A stretch of 64,000 nt of DNA, from NCBI GenBank assembly GCA_021151695.1, contig JAGKWU010000001.1, positions 248,001-312,000 on the forward strand. The letters are read 5' to 3'. Numbering within the stretch: position 1 is the first letter of the stretch; every line of letters begins with the position of its first letter. The position numbers and the translations under genes are program-made. Source of the DNA: Cellvibrionaceae bacterium (GTDB lineage: Bacteria; Pseudomonadota; Gammaproteobacteria; Pseudomonadales; Cellvibrionaceae). The notes beneath the pieces are model-generated. The model made no database searches. It worked only from the letters and a program-made list of their open reading frames with translations, and was not told the DNA's origin. This document shows, piece by piece, positions 53,630 to 62,296 of this stretch.

Positions 53630-54574
53630 ATGACTTTTACCAAGCGAATATACATTTCAATTTTTTATCTAATATTGGCATTAGCCTATATTTATTTTAT
53701 TGAACATTATTATGGTTGGCGCTTTATCCTTCAAAGCTGGACCAAAATAGAACCTATAAAATTAGCCGGAGCCTTTTGCCTGATCTTGGCTACCTGGTAC
53801 ATACGCGCACTGCGAGTATGTGATTACTTCTCACTCCCATGGAGAGACTCCATATCCAGTTGCCTAAAAGTCGTATTGTTGCATAACTTAATCAACAGCA
53901 TTTTTCCGGCTCGCTCGGGTGAGGCCAGTTTTCCGCTGTTAATGAAAAAAGAATTTTCGCTGTCAATTGTGAAATCTGCTACGGCGTTAGTCATGCTCAG
54001 ACTACTTGATCTGCATGTGTTACTGATGACCGGACTTGTCCTATATCTTATTTTACAAAAAAGTGTTTTTTTACTAGGTGTCGCAATTCCAACCTCAATT
54101 GCTCTACCACTGCTCTTACTTACCACAAAAGAATGGATATCAAAAAAAATTAGTTCCAGTGATGAATTCATTGGAAAAAAACTATTACTACAAATTATAT
54201 CTGCAGCCCCTGAAAGAAAATCTATTCTGTTGCGCAGCTGGATGCTCACCGCTTTATGCTGGATAATAAAAATTATCGTTTATGGATTAATCGCATTCTG
54301 GTTCTCAAGCTCATCGCTTATACAGACAATGCTAGCGGCCTTCGCCGGCGAGTTAGGTTCGATAATTCCGATTCATACACCTGGCGCTCTTGGTACTTAC
54401 GAGGCTGGCATGCTGGGATTAAGCCGGCTTTTCGGCTTACAGGGAGATTGGATTATGCTGGCTGCTGTGCAATTACATTTAGTCATTATTGTCAGCACAT
54501 TACTCGGCGGAATTGTAGCGTTTTTTATACGGGGACATTTACGAAATAACTTGGAGAGCTCAATTGAAGGCTAA
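53630..54574 (+). CDS. Flippase-like membrane protein (UPF0104 / lysylphosphatidylglycerol synthase TM-like)
   Basis: A 314-residue polytopic membrane protein with about eight TM segments. FPARSGEASFPLLMKKE and PGALGTYEAGMLGLSRLFGL match the UPF0104 family, related to the membrane half of MprF and to putative glycolipid flippases. It is divergent from the GT2 gene with a 103-bp gap, so it may act in the same glycolipid module. The coding sequence is clearly more AT-rich than its neighbours. ATG at 53630 is preferred to the GTG two codons upstream; there is no strong ribosome site. Confidence 0.75.
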   Translation: MTFTKRIYISIFYLILALAYIYFIEHYYGWRFILQSWTKIEPIKLAGAFCLILATWYIRALRVCDYFSLPWRDSISSCLKVVLLHNLINSIFPARSGEASFPLLMKKEFSLSIVKSATALVMLRLLDLHVLLMTGLVLYLILQKSVFLLGVAIPTSIALPLLLLTTKEWISKKISSSDEFIGKKLLLQIISAAPERKSILLRSWMLTALCWIIKIIVYGLIAFWFSSSSLIQTMLAAFAGELGSIIPIHTPGALGTYEAGMLGLSRLFGLQGDWIMLAAVQLHLVIIVSTLLGGIVAFFIRGHLRNNLESSIEG

Positions 54575-54623
54575 GTGATCTACACAGGCAGAGGCCGAAG
54601 CCCCTACCTTATTGAACTTCCCA

Positions 54624-55547
54624 CTACAAAACGGATTTAACTTTTTCCTTCAGCGAATCCAATTTATCTGCACCGTTAAGCTTGCTAACCACTTGGTTGT
54701 TTTTTACCAGCAACAGGGTATTGAAGTCGCTGATTTTATATTTGTAAAAATAGTAGTTGTTGGTGTCTATAGCAGACGAATAGCGAATGTCATATTTTTT
54801 CTGATAATCCTTTAGATCTTTATCGCCAGTCCATAGACGGGTTACCACACCGTGCCAAACCACACCTGGATATTGCTTGGCCAACTCATTGATATTTTTG
54901 GGAGCAAGGGCGCATTGCTTTGAAATATCCGGCTTACTGTCGGCCAGATACCAGTCACACCAAGTGGACGTAAAAAATAATGCGTGAGTTTTTCCGTCAT
55001 TGAAATTAATGGCTGGAGTGGGAGTTCCATCGCTAGTCAATTTAGTATCCAGGGAATCGATGACTTTTTTCTGGCTCAACAATTTAATTTTATTGTTTAA
55101 GGTTTCGTCTGCGTTATTACCTGCATGGATTAATTTCATATTTCTATCAAACAAGAGGTGATAGGGCGTTCCCTGCAACACAAAGGTCTGGGCAAGATTT
55201 CCATCTACATCCATAGCTGTCTTCATCGTCAAACCGAATTGCTTCACCGCGGACTGTACAGCAGGTAAATCATCATAAATACCCAAGTTGACGCCAATAA
55301 CTTCTATATCTTTACCATATTGTTGTTGTACAGACTCAAAATGCGGCATTTGTTCGCGACAAGGTTTGCACCAGGTAGCCCAGAATTTGAGATAGACGGG
55401 TTTTGAGTTTTTATACTGAGACAGAGTCACATCCTCACCCGATATAAGTTTAATCGGCTGATTCAGATACTCTTGCGCAAAGGTAAGATTGGCCCAAAGG
55501 AGGCCTAAAAACGAAATTACTACACGTAAAAAAAGGCTTTTGTTCAT
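54624..55547 (-). CDS. Secreted TlpA-like thioredoxin protein with a second thioredoxin-like domain
   Basis: A 307-residue exported protein with a signal peptide (residues 1-24, cleavage near TFA/QEY). Residues about 28-160 form a TlpA/ResA-type redoxin domain with the active-site CXXC at Cys60-Cys63 (FWATWCKPCREQM). The C-terminal half (about 180-307) looks like a second thioredoxin-like fold with HALFFTSTWCDWY, where only one cysteine of the active site remains. Periplasmic thiol-disulfide exchange is likely. It lies 97 bp downstream of the GMC gene on the same strand with a hairpin between. ATG 55547 follows AGGAG. Confidence 0.82.
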   Translation of the reverse strand: MNKSLFLRVVISFLGLLWANLTFAQEYLNQPIKLISGEDVTLSQYKNSKPVYLKFWATWCKPCREQMPHFESVQQQYGKDIEVIGVNLGIYDDLPAVQSAVKQFGLTMKTAMDVDGNLAQTFVLQGTPYHLLFDRNMKLIHAGNNADETLNNKIKLLSQKKVIDSLDTKLTSDGTPTPAINFNDGKTHALFFTSTWCDWYLADSKPDISKQCALAPKNINELAKQYPGVVWHGVVTRLWTGDKDLKDYQKKYDIRYSSAIDTNNYYFYKYKISDFNTLLLVKNNQVVSKLNGADKLDSLKEKVKSVL

Positions 55548-55574
55548 CACATTCTCCTTGAGTAAAAAAGCAAA

Positions 55575-55605
55575 AAAACTGCAACCTGAGACAAGTTGCA
55601 GTTTT
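55575..55605 (-). terminator. Terminator or attenuator between GMC and thioredoxin-like genes
   Basis: Arms AAAACTGCAAC (55575-55585) and GTTGCAGTTTT (55595-55605); on the minus strand a T run follows. It lies between the GMC stop (55645) and the TlpA-like start (55547), so part of the transcription probably stops here. Confidence 0.75.
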
Positions 55606-55644
55606 ACCAAAAAGCTAACTCAATTAATAGCGGCTATCAGACAT

Positions 55645-57597
55645 TCAGACCTGTTGATATGCCTCACGCAAGATCTCCTCTGACGCCTTTTCACTAATCA
55701 TAAATACAGCAGCCACAGGGAAGAAGCCGGGAATGAAGGGGAAAGCGCTGGCATCAACCACACGCAGGCCTTTAACCCCACGTACACGGAATTTACTATC
55801 GAGCACCGCCATCTTGTCTTTTTCAGAGCCTATTTTCGCGCTACAGGAAGCATGGTGTCCCCAGGTTTCGTCTTTAATATATTTTTCGATTTCTGCATCT
55901 GTTTGAAGATCATCACCTGGTGTGACTTCACGCGCAATGAGGCTGCTAACGCTCGCATCTTTCAGATAGTTACGGGCAAACTTTACGCCTTTAACCAATG
56001 AAGCCAAATCTGATTTCCAATCACCATTACCTTCCCAAAAATGATGGAAGTTAATTTCAGGAGTTTCGCGGGGGTCAGCTGATTTCAGCGTAACACTGCC
56101 ACCAGAGTTACTGCTGTGCCCTTTGAGAACCAACCACGTCCAGCGATTAGCAGCCCAGTGCGTAGAAAAGCCCGGATATATGCCGGTGTAACCAATCGGC
56201 AAGCCAACAATCGCCAAGTCCGGTGCCGCCACTTTACTGTGCCCCGAGTTCTCAATGCGCATACCGAAAACTCCATTCATGGCGTAGGGGCCATGAAACT
56301 CTTTATTGAGCATTTCCCAAGCACCTGAAAAATAACTATCGAGGCAAGGATCTTGCGGTGCGGTGGGGCGGCATGAACGCAGCAACGACAAGTCCTCTTT
56401 CAGCTCTACGCTGACAGGCACCTCGTAACGGTCCTGCAAATTTTTACCAACACCCGGTAGGTCTACAATGGCATCGATGCCAACCTTCTTTAATTCTTTT
56501 CTGTCACCAATACCTGACAGCATTAGCAATTGTGGTGTATTAAACGTACCACCTGCCAAAATAACTTCGCGACGGGCATAGATAGATTTCTTCAGATAGG
56601 AATTGTCATCCGCATAATCTTTGTCAGCTTTATAAACATTTTTTCCTTCGAAATATTCAACACCTATGGCTTTTGGCATGCGCCCCGGAAGTGATTCCAT
56701 CAGCACTTTAGAAGCCAGAGCACCTGTAATGAGATGAAGGTTGTCTGGATATTGGTTTTTAATTTCGATAAGACGTTCCACAATGGTGATACGTACATTA
56801 TTTTTAGTGTGTTGTGGAGCGTTAAATGCACCTGTATCACCTTTGGCAACCAAAGGGTGGTTTACATCCCGGGTTTCATTACCATGATAATAAGAACTTG
56901 GCAAAGCGCCGCCAGCATTGGTCAATTTCTCCAGTACAGGATCAATTTCATAGGCAGTTTGATCCAGCATATTAGCGGGAATATAACCAGCGGCACCATG
57001 CCCCGCTGAAGTCAAAGGTGTGCAATAGCCACAAGATTCGACTTTCTCAAAATAGGGGCGCATGCGACTGGCTCTCCAGGAATCATCACCAGTGATATTC
57101 GCAATACGATCAAAATCAAGATCGTGCGGATACATCCAAACCATTGCGTTGTGTGAAGCTGAACCACCCAGTGCAGAGCCGCGCGGATAAAGTACACCTT
57201 TGCCCGGAACATATTTGGTGTCACGCTCGGCTTGTTGCTGATTGCTGTAGTGCTTTACGTAAAAGTCCCAGCTGATTTCATGGCTCTCTGCTGCTGCAGT
57301 AAACAACAATGGAGTTTGATAAAGAAAAGGGGTTAACGGATCGGAAATTTCTTGCGGATCAAGAGGATTAATACCCGCCTCGACCAATGCTACTTTAAAG
57401 CCAGCTGTTGCCAGGTTTGCCGCTAAAGGACCACCGCCAGGACCGGCACCAACAATGATGTAATCATAGTAGTCGCCGTTTTGCGGTACAGGATTGTGAT
57501 CCTTTGCCATTACGGAAGCGCCCGCACCAATCATTGAAGCAGCCATAGAGCCTTTAACAAAAGCCCGGCGAGAAAAATTTCGATTAAACTGTTTCAT
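55645..57597 (-). CDS. Tat-exported GMC-family flavin oxidoreductase
   Basis: A 650-residue GMC oxidoreductase with a twin-arginine signal (FSRRAFVKGSMAASMIGAGA, cleavage near VMA/KDH about residue 31). The FAD motif is YIIVGAGPGGGPLAANLA (about 45-62); GSALGGSASHNAMVW is the GMC signature 1 and LAGGTFNTPQLLMLSGIG signature 2. The catalytic histidine pair is in WGHHASC (581-582). At the second active-site position, where most GMC enzymes have His or Asn, the sequence is IPGFFPVAAVF, so a Phe (626 by my alignment) stands there. Relatives oxidise sugars, choline or aryl alcohols. Its position beside the CoA ligases and the acyl-CoA reductase suggests an aryl or other alcohol/aldehyde substrate (inference). 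It has its own promoter region, since a terminator separates it from the upstream gene. Confidence 0.88.
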   Translation of the reverse strand: MKQFNRNFSRRAFVKGSMAASMIGAGASVMAKDHNPVPQNGDYYDYIIVGAGPGGGPLAANLATAGFKVALVEAGINPLDPQEISDPLTPFLYQTPLLFTAAAESHEISWDFYVKHYSNQQQAERDTKYVPGKGVLYPRGSALGGSASHNAMVWMYPHDLDFDRIANITGDDSWRASRMRPYFEKVESCGYCTPLTSAGHGAAGYIPANMLDQTAYEIDPVLEKLTNAGGALPSSYYHGNETRDVNHPLVAKGDTGAFNAPQHTKNNVRITIVERLIEIKNQYPDNLHLITGALASKVLMESLPGRMPKAIGVEYFEGKNVYKADKDYADDNSYLKKSIYARREVILAGGTFNTPQLLMLSGIGDRKELKKVGIDAIVDLPGVGKNLQDRYEVPVSVELKEDLSLLRSCRPTAPQDPCLDSYFSGAWEMLNKEFHGPYAMNGVFGMRIENSGHSKVAAPDLAIVGLPIGYTGIYPGFSTHWAANRWTWLVLKGHSSNSGGSVTLKSADPRETPEINFHHFWEGNGDWKSDLASLVKGVKFARNYLKDASVSSLIAREVTPGDDLQTDAEIEKYIKDETWGHHASCSAKIGSEKDKMAVLDSKFRVRGVKGLRVVDASAFPFIPGFFPVAAVFMISEKASEEILREAYQQV

Positions 57598-57820
57598 AAA
57601 AATAATCTGCTAATAGTTAAAGAGGTTAATAAAATATGAGGTATCTAACTCAACAGAACAAGACGAAAAGCTGAACTTCTCTTGTGATTCAATATCATGG
57701 ATATTTCGTCAAACGGTAAAAATCAAAACCGATTGATTTTACTTTTTAAAAGGCAAAGCGATTCCCAACCTGTTATATAACAAGTAAAAAAATAGATTGA
57801 GAGATTTAGTGCCTGGATAA
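57598..57820. other. Spacer upstream of the GMC gene
   Basis: 223 AT-rich bases between the terminator at 57821 and the GMC start. It should hold the GMC promoter. I see no clear pair of hexamers and no gene. Confidence 0.5.
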
Positions 57821-57858
57821 AATTAAGGCCCGGTAGCAATGACTATCGGGCCTTAATT
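57821..57858 (-). terminator. Terminator of the ligase/reductase operon
   Basis: Long hairpin with arms AATTAAGGCCCGGTAG (57821-57836) and CTATCGGGCCTTAATT (57843-57858), with a single G-T position and a 6-base loop. It is 13 bases after the stop codon of the reductase-methyltransferase gene. Confidence 0.82.
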
Positions 57859-57871
57859 ATTCGAGATCCAA

Positions 57872-60655
57872 TCAGGGCTTAAAGGCCACTAATACGTCGC
57901 GCGGTGCATCGAGACGATATAGCCTCGGACTAACGAAGCCGGATTTTTTCAGCAAATCATAATATTCGCTTTCTGTCCGTTCCTTAGCACCTGGTTGGAA
58001 TGCAATAAGCATCTGCAGGTTCATCATCACACCCCACCAGTCGCCTGAATAATCGTTGTTCAGGATTTTTTCGCTAACCAGCAACATACCGCCAGAGGGA
58101 AGGGCGTCATAACAATTTTTGAGAATAGTGAGGCAATTATTTTCATCCCAATTGTGCAATATATAGCTCAGGAAAATAACATCACAGTCCTTTGGATACT
58201 CGTTCTTGAACATATCGCCAGAGATGAATTCAAATTTTTCCGCAAGGGAGTTTTTTGCAATCATTTCTTCTGATAGATATCTGACTGGTTCAAGATCGAG
58301 GCAAACACCTGTTAGATTCGGGTATTGCTTAACAACGGTAGCGGCATAGGTGCCCGTACCACCTGCAACATCAAGAATTTTGCGATATTCAGAGAAATCT
58401 ACCACACGGGCGGTTTCTTCACCGATGGGCCAGTTGTAAGAATCAAGCAAACGGAAGAAATGTCTCATTTGCTGTTCGTTGCCATAAATGGCCTTATACA
58501 ACTCCTGGGCACTTTGATTCCAGGCTTGCTGATGACGAGGACTGTATTCGCGCAGCGCATCAGGCAAAAACTCCCACATATGATAGAAGTAGCAATCATT
58601 TTGATGGAAAGCCATTGGATGATGGGAAGACTCAGACAAATACTGGCCCGCTTCAGAATTTACATACTTACCGTTGGTCTGCTCAACCAAACCTAAATTC
58701 TCTACCGCACTTAACAAACGCTGAGCGGAGTCCGGATGAATATTAACAGCTTGCGCGAGTTCTACCGGCGTTTTTGGCGAAGTCAAAACATCGTAAATCT
58801 TCAAGTTGCAGGATGCTGAAAAAGTTCCTGCAGTATAAAACGTAAAGGCAATTGAATTTAACTTATTGAGAGCGTCTAGGGGTTTCACGGTAGTTTCCTT
58901 TGGATTCGTTAAAATATTGACGTGTTCTTTACAAAAGGCCACTCGCTTGATATTGACTAAATGTTTCCAACCTATGTTATCCGTGGTGATATTTTTTCCA
59001 TAAGAGCCACTGCCCACCATAAATGACAATGGCAGATCAGTAGATACACCCATCATGCCGGAAGTAGCAGGAGCATTTACCAGCAAACGCCCGGCAGGAA
59101 TGGCTTCAGCAAAAGCATCGACTTCACTAGGGTCGTAGGAATGAATAACGGCAGAGTGACCTTCACCATCAACTTCCAACACTTTTTTGCACAACTCTAT
59201 ACCGCGACCTTCAGAGCGGAGCAGCGTGGAGATGGTGGTTAACTTTTCCTTGCCAAGACGTGCAATTTCATGCTCAAGAATAGGCAAAACAATTAGCTTG
59301 ATAGGATAGGGCCTTGAGATCCCTGCGATTTTCGCAAGATCACTCGCTTCCACACCCAACAGTTCTTTGTTGATCTTCCAGGTTTCAGGATCAAACCAGC
59401 TGGCAATCGCGTTATCGCGCTCGTCATCGCCAATAACCGCTGCGCCTTCTTCTGCCAACGCAACCATAAAATTATCGTAAATAGACGATTCAACAACGAT
59501 GCTATTTTCCGATCCGCAGATAATGCCGTTGTCATAACCTTTGCTTTGAATAATCTGCGATGCCGCTTGCTGCAAGTTAGCCGTCGTTGTAATTAGGGCC
59601 GGTACATTTCCTGGCCCAACGCCATATGCTGGATTACCGGAGCTGTAGGCGGACTTCACCAATCCGGCACCACCGGTGGCGAGGATCAGATCTATGCCTT
59701 TATGGGACATAAATTTCGCAATAATATTTCTATCTGACTCCAAAGGCAGCGTTTGTACTAGCGTTTTCGGCAAGCCGGCCGCCGCAAGATGAGATTGGAT
59801 TAAATTCACCAGATGCTCCCCCAATTTACTGACTTTTTTGGGATAACTGAGAATAATCGAATTGCGTGTACGCAACGCATTGATTACCTTAAACAGCGAA
59901 TTGGGCACAGGGTTGGTAAGCGGTATTACAGCGAAAATCAATCCGACTGGACTGAGATACTCAATTACCCTTTCAGATCCACCAATAGCGGCCTGACGAC
60001 CAAACGTCTTTATACCAAGTAAATCCTGAGAAGCCTTGTCACACACCAATGCCAATTTATCCAGCTTGCTATCCAAACGTCCCAGACCTGATTGAGTAAT
60101 TTCCTGCTCACAATAAAACTTCAAATCGCTCTTCACTGCGGCCGTGATGGACAATATCAACTTTTCCAGCTGAAACTCAGTTTGGGACTCAATAGAATGT
60201 TGAGCAGCTTTCGCCTTTACTACCAGATCATCTATGACTTTTGCCAGCTGGATATCTTGATCTGAAGCAGCAACCTGATTTGTGAGGCAACCAACGAGCG
60301 AAAGAAGCTGCTCATTTAACTTTTTGATTAAATCACCTTGTTCTTGTACTCCAGTTACTGATTGCTTACGCAAGCGCACTGCTTTGATGGGATGATCTAC
60401 AACCAACGCGATTTTCAGGTCAGCAAGCGATTGCAGATAATCAACATCCAATATTGAGAACAATACTGTTTTCATTAATGTAAAAGATTTATTTTGAGGG
60501 GCACGTAAAACCTGGTAGCTTGCCTCACCTTCAATAATGCAATAGTAATAATCATTATCCAATTGCGACAATAAGTTATCCGCTGGCGCATTGATAACAA
60601 AGTAATCGACCTGATCAGCTGAAGCCTCGGAAATTCTTTCAATGTCAGTTTGCAT
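57872..60655 (-). CDS. Fusion of CoA-acylating aldehyde dehydrogenase and O-methyltransferase
   Basis: A 927-residue two-enzyme protein. Residues 1 to about 100 are an unassigned N-terminal region. Residues about 105-575 match CoA-acylating aldehyde dehydrogenases of the AdhE N-terminal type: LSPVGLIFAVIPLTNP (240s), VGPGNVPALITTTAN (346-360), and catalytic Cys380 in GYDNGIICGSENSIVV. Residues about 590-927 are a Methyltransf_2-type O-methyltransferase with a dimerisation/winged-helix part (TPVELAQAVNIHPDSAQRLL), SAM motif LDVAGGTGTYAA (761-772) and the catalytic His834 in YILHNWDENN. Predicted chemistry: acyl-CoA plus NAD(P)H gives an aldehyde, and a hydroxyl is methylated by SAM. No frameshift separates the halves. 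It lies 14 bp after the upstream ligase gene, so the two are coupled. I do not recognise a named enzyme with this layout. Confidence 0.88.
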   Translation of the reverse strand: MQTDIERISEASADQVDYFVINAPADNLLSQLDNDYYYCIIEGEASYQVLRAPQNKSFTLMKTVLFSILDVDYLQSLADLKIALVVDHPIKAVRLRKQSVTGVQEQGDLIKKLNEQLLSLVGCLTNQVAASDQDIQLAKVIDDLVVKAKAAQHSIESQTEFQLEKLILSITAAVKSDLKFYCEQEITQSGLGRLDSKLDKLALVCDKASQDLLGIKTFGRQAAIGGSERVIEYLSPVGLIFAVIPLTNPVPNSLFKVINALRTRNSIILSYPKKVSKLGEHLVNLIQSHLAAAGLPKTLVQTLPLESDRNIIAKFMSHKGIDLILATGGAGLVKSAYSSGNPAYGVGPGNVPALITTTANLQQAASQIIQSKGYDNGIICGSENSIVVESSIYDNFMVALAEEGAAVIGDDERDNAIASWFDPETWKINKELLGVEASDLAKIAGISRPYPIKLIVLPILEHEIARLGKEKLTTISTLLRSEGRGIELCKKVLEVDGEGHSAVIHSYDPSEVDAFAEAIPAGRLLVNAPATSGMMGVSTDLPLSFMVGSGSYGKNITTDNIGWKHLVNIKRVAFCKEHVNILTNPKETTVKPLDALNKLNSIAFTFYTAGTFSASCNLKIYDVLTSPKTPVELAQAVNIHPDSAQRLLSAVENLGLVEQTNGKYVNSEAGQYLSESSHHPMAFHQNDCYFYHMWEFLPDALREYSPRHQQAWNQSAQELYKAIYGNEQQMRHFFRLLDSYNWPIGEETARVVDFSEYRKILDVAGGTGTYAATVVKQYPNLTGVCLDLEPVRYLSEEMIAKNSLAEKFEFISGDMFKNEYPKDCDVIFLSYILHNWDENNCLTILKNCYDALPSGGMLLVSEKILNNDYSGDWWGVMMNLQMLIAFQPGAKERTESEYYDLLKKSGFVSPRLYRLDAPRDVLVAFKP

Positions 60656-60669
60656 GATGGCTATCCCTG

Positions 60670-62241
60670 TTAGGCCTCCTCACGTAATACGCGTTTAAGC
60701 ACTTTGCCCGTCACGCCATAAAAATGAGGCTTCATATCGAAGGTAATGGAGGCCAATTTACTGATATTTTTTTCAGCCAGAAATTGAGTCACTTTTTCAC
60801 GCAGCTCTGCAACATTGGCTCCCTCTATAACCTCACAGATAATTTTTGGCCAGGTTTCACCATTTTCACATTCAATACCCACAACGGAACAGTCAAACAA
60901 CTCACTAAAGTTGCTCATCAACTGCTCTTCCAATTGCGCGCTGTACACAGCACCAACAGGAGTCTGGATACTGTCAGTGATGCGATCAACGTGATAGAAA
61001 TAACCCTCTTCATCACGATACGCCCAATCACCCGTTAGCCAGTAATTACCCATACGGTTTTTTTCTGTCAGCAAAGTATTGTTCCAATAGCCACTGGTAA
61101 CAGACTCTGAAGCAACTCCCAGATAACCCACTGTATTGGGAGGGCAGATTTCACCTTTGGGGCTCAATATGGCAGCAGAAACCCAATCAAAAGGTACACC
61201 TATACAACGATTAAAACGTTGTTTTTGCGGTGAATGTACATTGCGGAAAGCAGCAAAGCCAAATTCCGATGAGCCCAGATTATCCACAAAGAGCGAACCT
61301 GATCTTTTCTCGCCGCGAACCTCGTGACTACCCTGTTGCATCAGCTTCAAAATATGGCTTTGATGGTTTACGTCGCCGGTACTCAACCAATAACCGATAG
61401 ACGACAAATCAAAATCGCTAAAGTCGTAACGGCACATATCGGTATAGACTTTTGGGAAGGATACAAAGAAATCCGGACGGAATTGCTCAATAGCTTCGAG
61501 CGCATCCAAAGGATCTTTTCGTGTCTGTATTTTGATAGTGGCACCACGCAGGGTGAAAGACATCATGATGGACAAAGCAGAGGCGTGGGAATGGGGCAGG
61601 GCGTTCATTATGCGACTGCCGAACATTTTTTTAACTTGCTGACGTACGCCGAAGAAGAACCCGGAATGGTTAAACTGCACCGCTTTTGGAATACCTGTGG
61701 TACCTGAAGTATGGGCAAGCAACACAAGATCGCGAGCAACATGTTGGTAGAATTTACTTATTGGTGCGTAACCAGAAAAATCTATGTTAGAGAGCAAGAT
61801 CACAGCAGGGTTATAGGTGTATTTTTCCATGGAGGAAATAAATGGAGCGTAGCGCTGTTCATCTGCAATGATCAACTTGCTTCCCGTTCTTTGCGCGAAC
61901 TGGGTTGCGATATTCACATCCAGACCACCGTTAATAAACACCGGAATGGCTCCCAAATTATTAAGCGCCACATAGTGAACCATGTAGTTCAAACTATCTT
62001 CCAAATAGAGACAAACCGGATCTTTAACGGTAACGCCTTGATCCAGGTACCAACCGGATAACCTGGCAGCGCAAGCGGTGATATCCTCAAGGGAAATGGG
62101 ATTGTGGGGAATGTAGGACAGCGGCTTATCCAGAAAAATATTTCGCTCTTTGGCAGAGGGAGAAATCTCAACCAAGCGATTAAATAAATTTCCCGCACCA
62201 ACGTTTTGATCGGCGATGATATTGTCAATAATTGCGTTCAT
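60670..62241 (-). CDS. AMP-dependent acid ligase (acyl-/aryl-CoA synthetase-like)
   Basis: A 523-residue ANL-superfamily adenylating enzyme. The P-loop motif is LLAHTSGTTGIPKAVQFNHSG (about residue 172), the core has NYWLTGDWAYRDEEGYFYHV, and the catalytic lysine is in YGVTGKVLKRVLRE at the C-terminus. The hinge after VDRITDSI is shortened and lacks the usual glycine/basic pattern. The closest recognisable style is acyl-CoA synthetase, but the acid is not predictable. There is no carrier-protein domain nearby. The 5' gene of a pair with the fusion protein; 55 bp separate it from the benzoate-CoA-ligase-like gene. Confidence 0.83.
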   Translation of the reverse strand: MNAIIDNIIADQNVGAGNLFNRLVEISPSAKERNIFLDKPLSYIPHNPISLEDITACAARLSGWYLDQGVTVKDPVCLYLEDSLNYMVHYVALNNLGAIPVFINGGLDVNIATQFAQRTGSKLIIADEQRYAPFISSMEKYTYNPAVILLSNIDFSGYAPISKFYQHVARDLVLLAHTSGTTGIPKAVQFNHSGFFFGVRQQVKKMFGSRIMNALPHSHASALSIMMSFTLRGATIKIQTRKDPLDALEAIEQFRPDFFVSFPKVYTDMCRYDFSDFDLSSIGYWLSTGDVNHQSHILKLMQQGSHEVRGEKRSGSLFVDNLGSSEFGFAAFRNVHSPQKQRFNRCIGVPFDWVSAAILSPKGEICPPNTVGYLGVASESVTSGYWNNTLLTEKNRMGNYWLTGDWAYRDEEGYFYHVDRITDSIQTPVGAVYSAQLEEQLMSNFSELFDCSVVGIECENGETWPKIICEVIEGANVAELREKVTQFLAEKNISKLASITFDMKPHFYGVTGKVLKRVLREEA

Positions 62242-62296
62242 GATTTTTACCTTAAAAATGAAAGTTAATTAGTTCGACGACACTGAACTGTCGTTG

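Noticed and set aside
57872..60655. LuxC-type fatty acid reductase (bioluminescence)
   Set aside because: The catalytic region GYDNGIICGSENS is of the AdhE acylating type rather than LuxC, and no luxAB or luxD gene is present.
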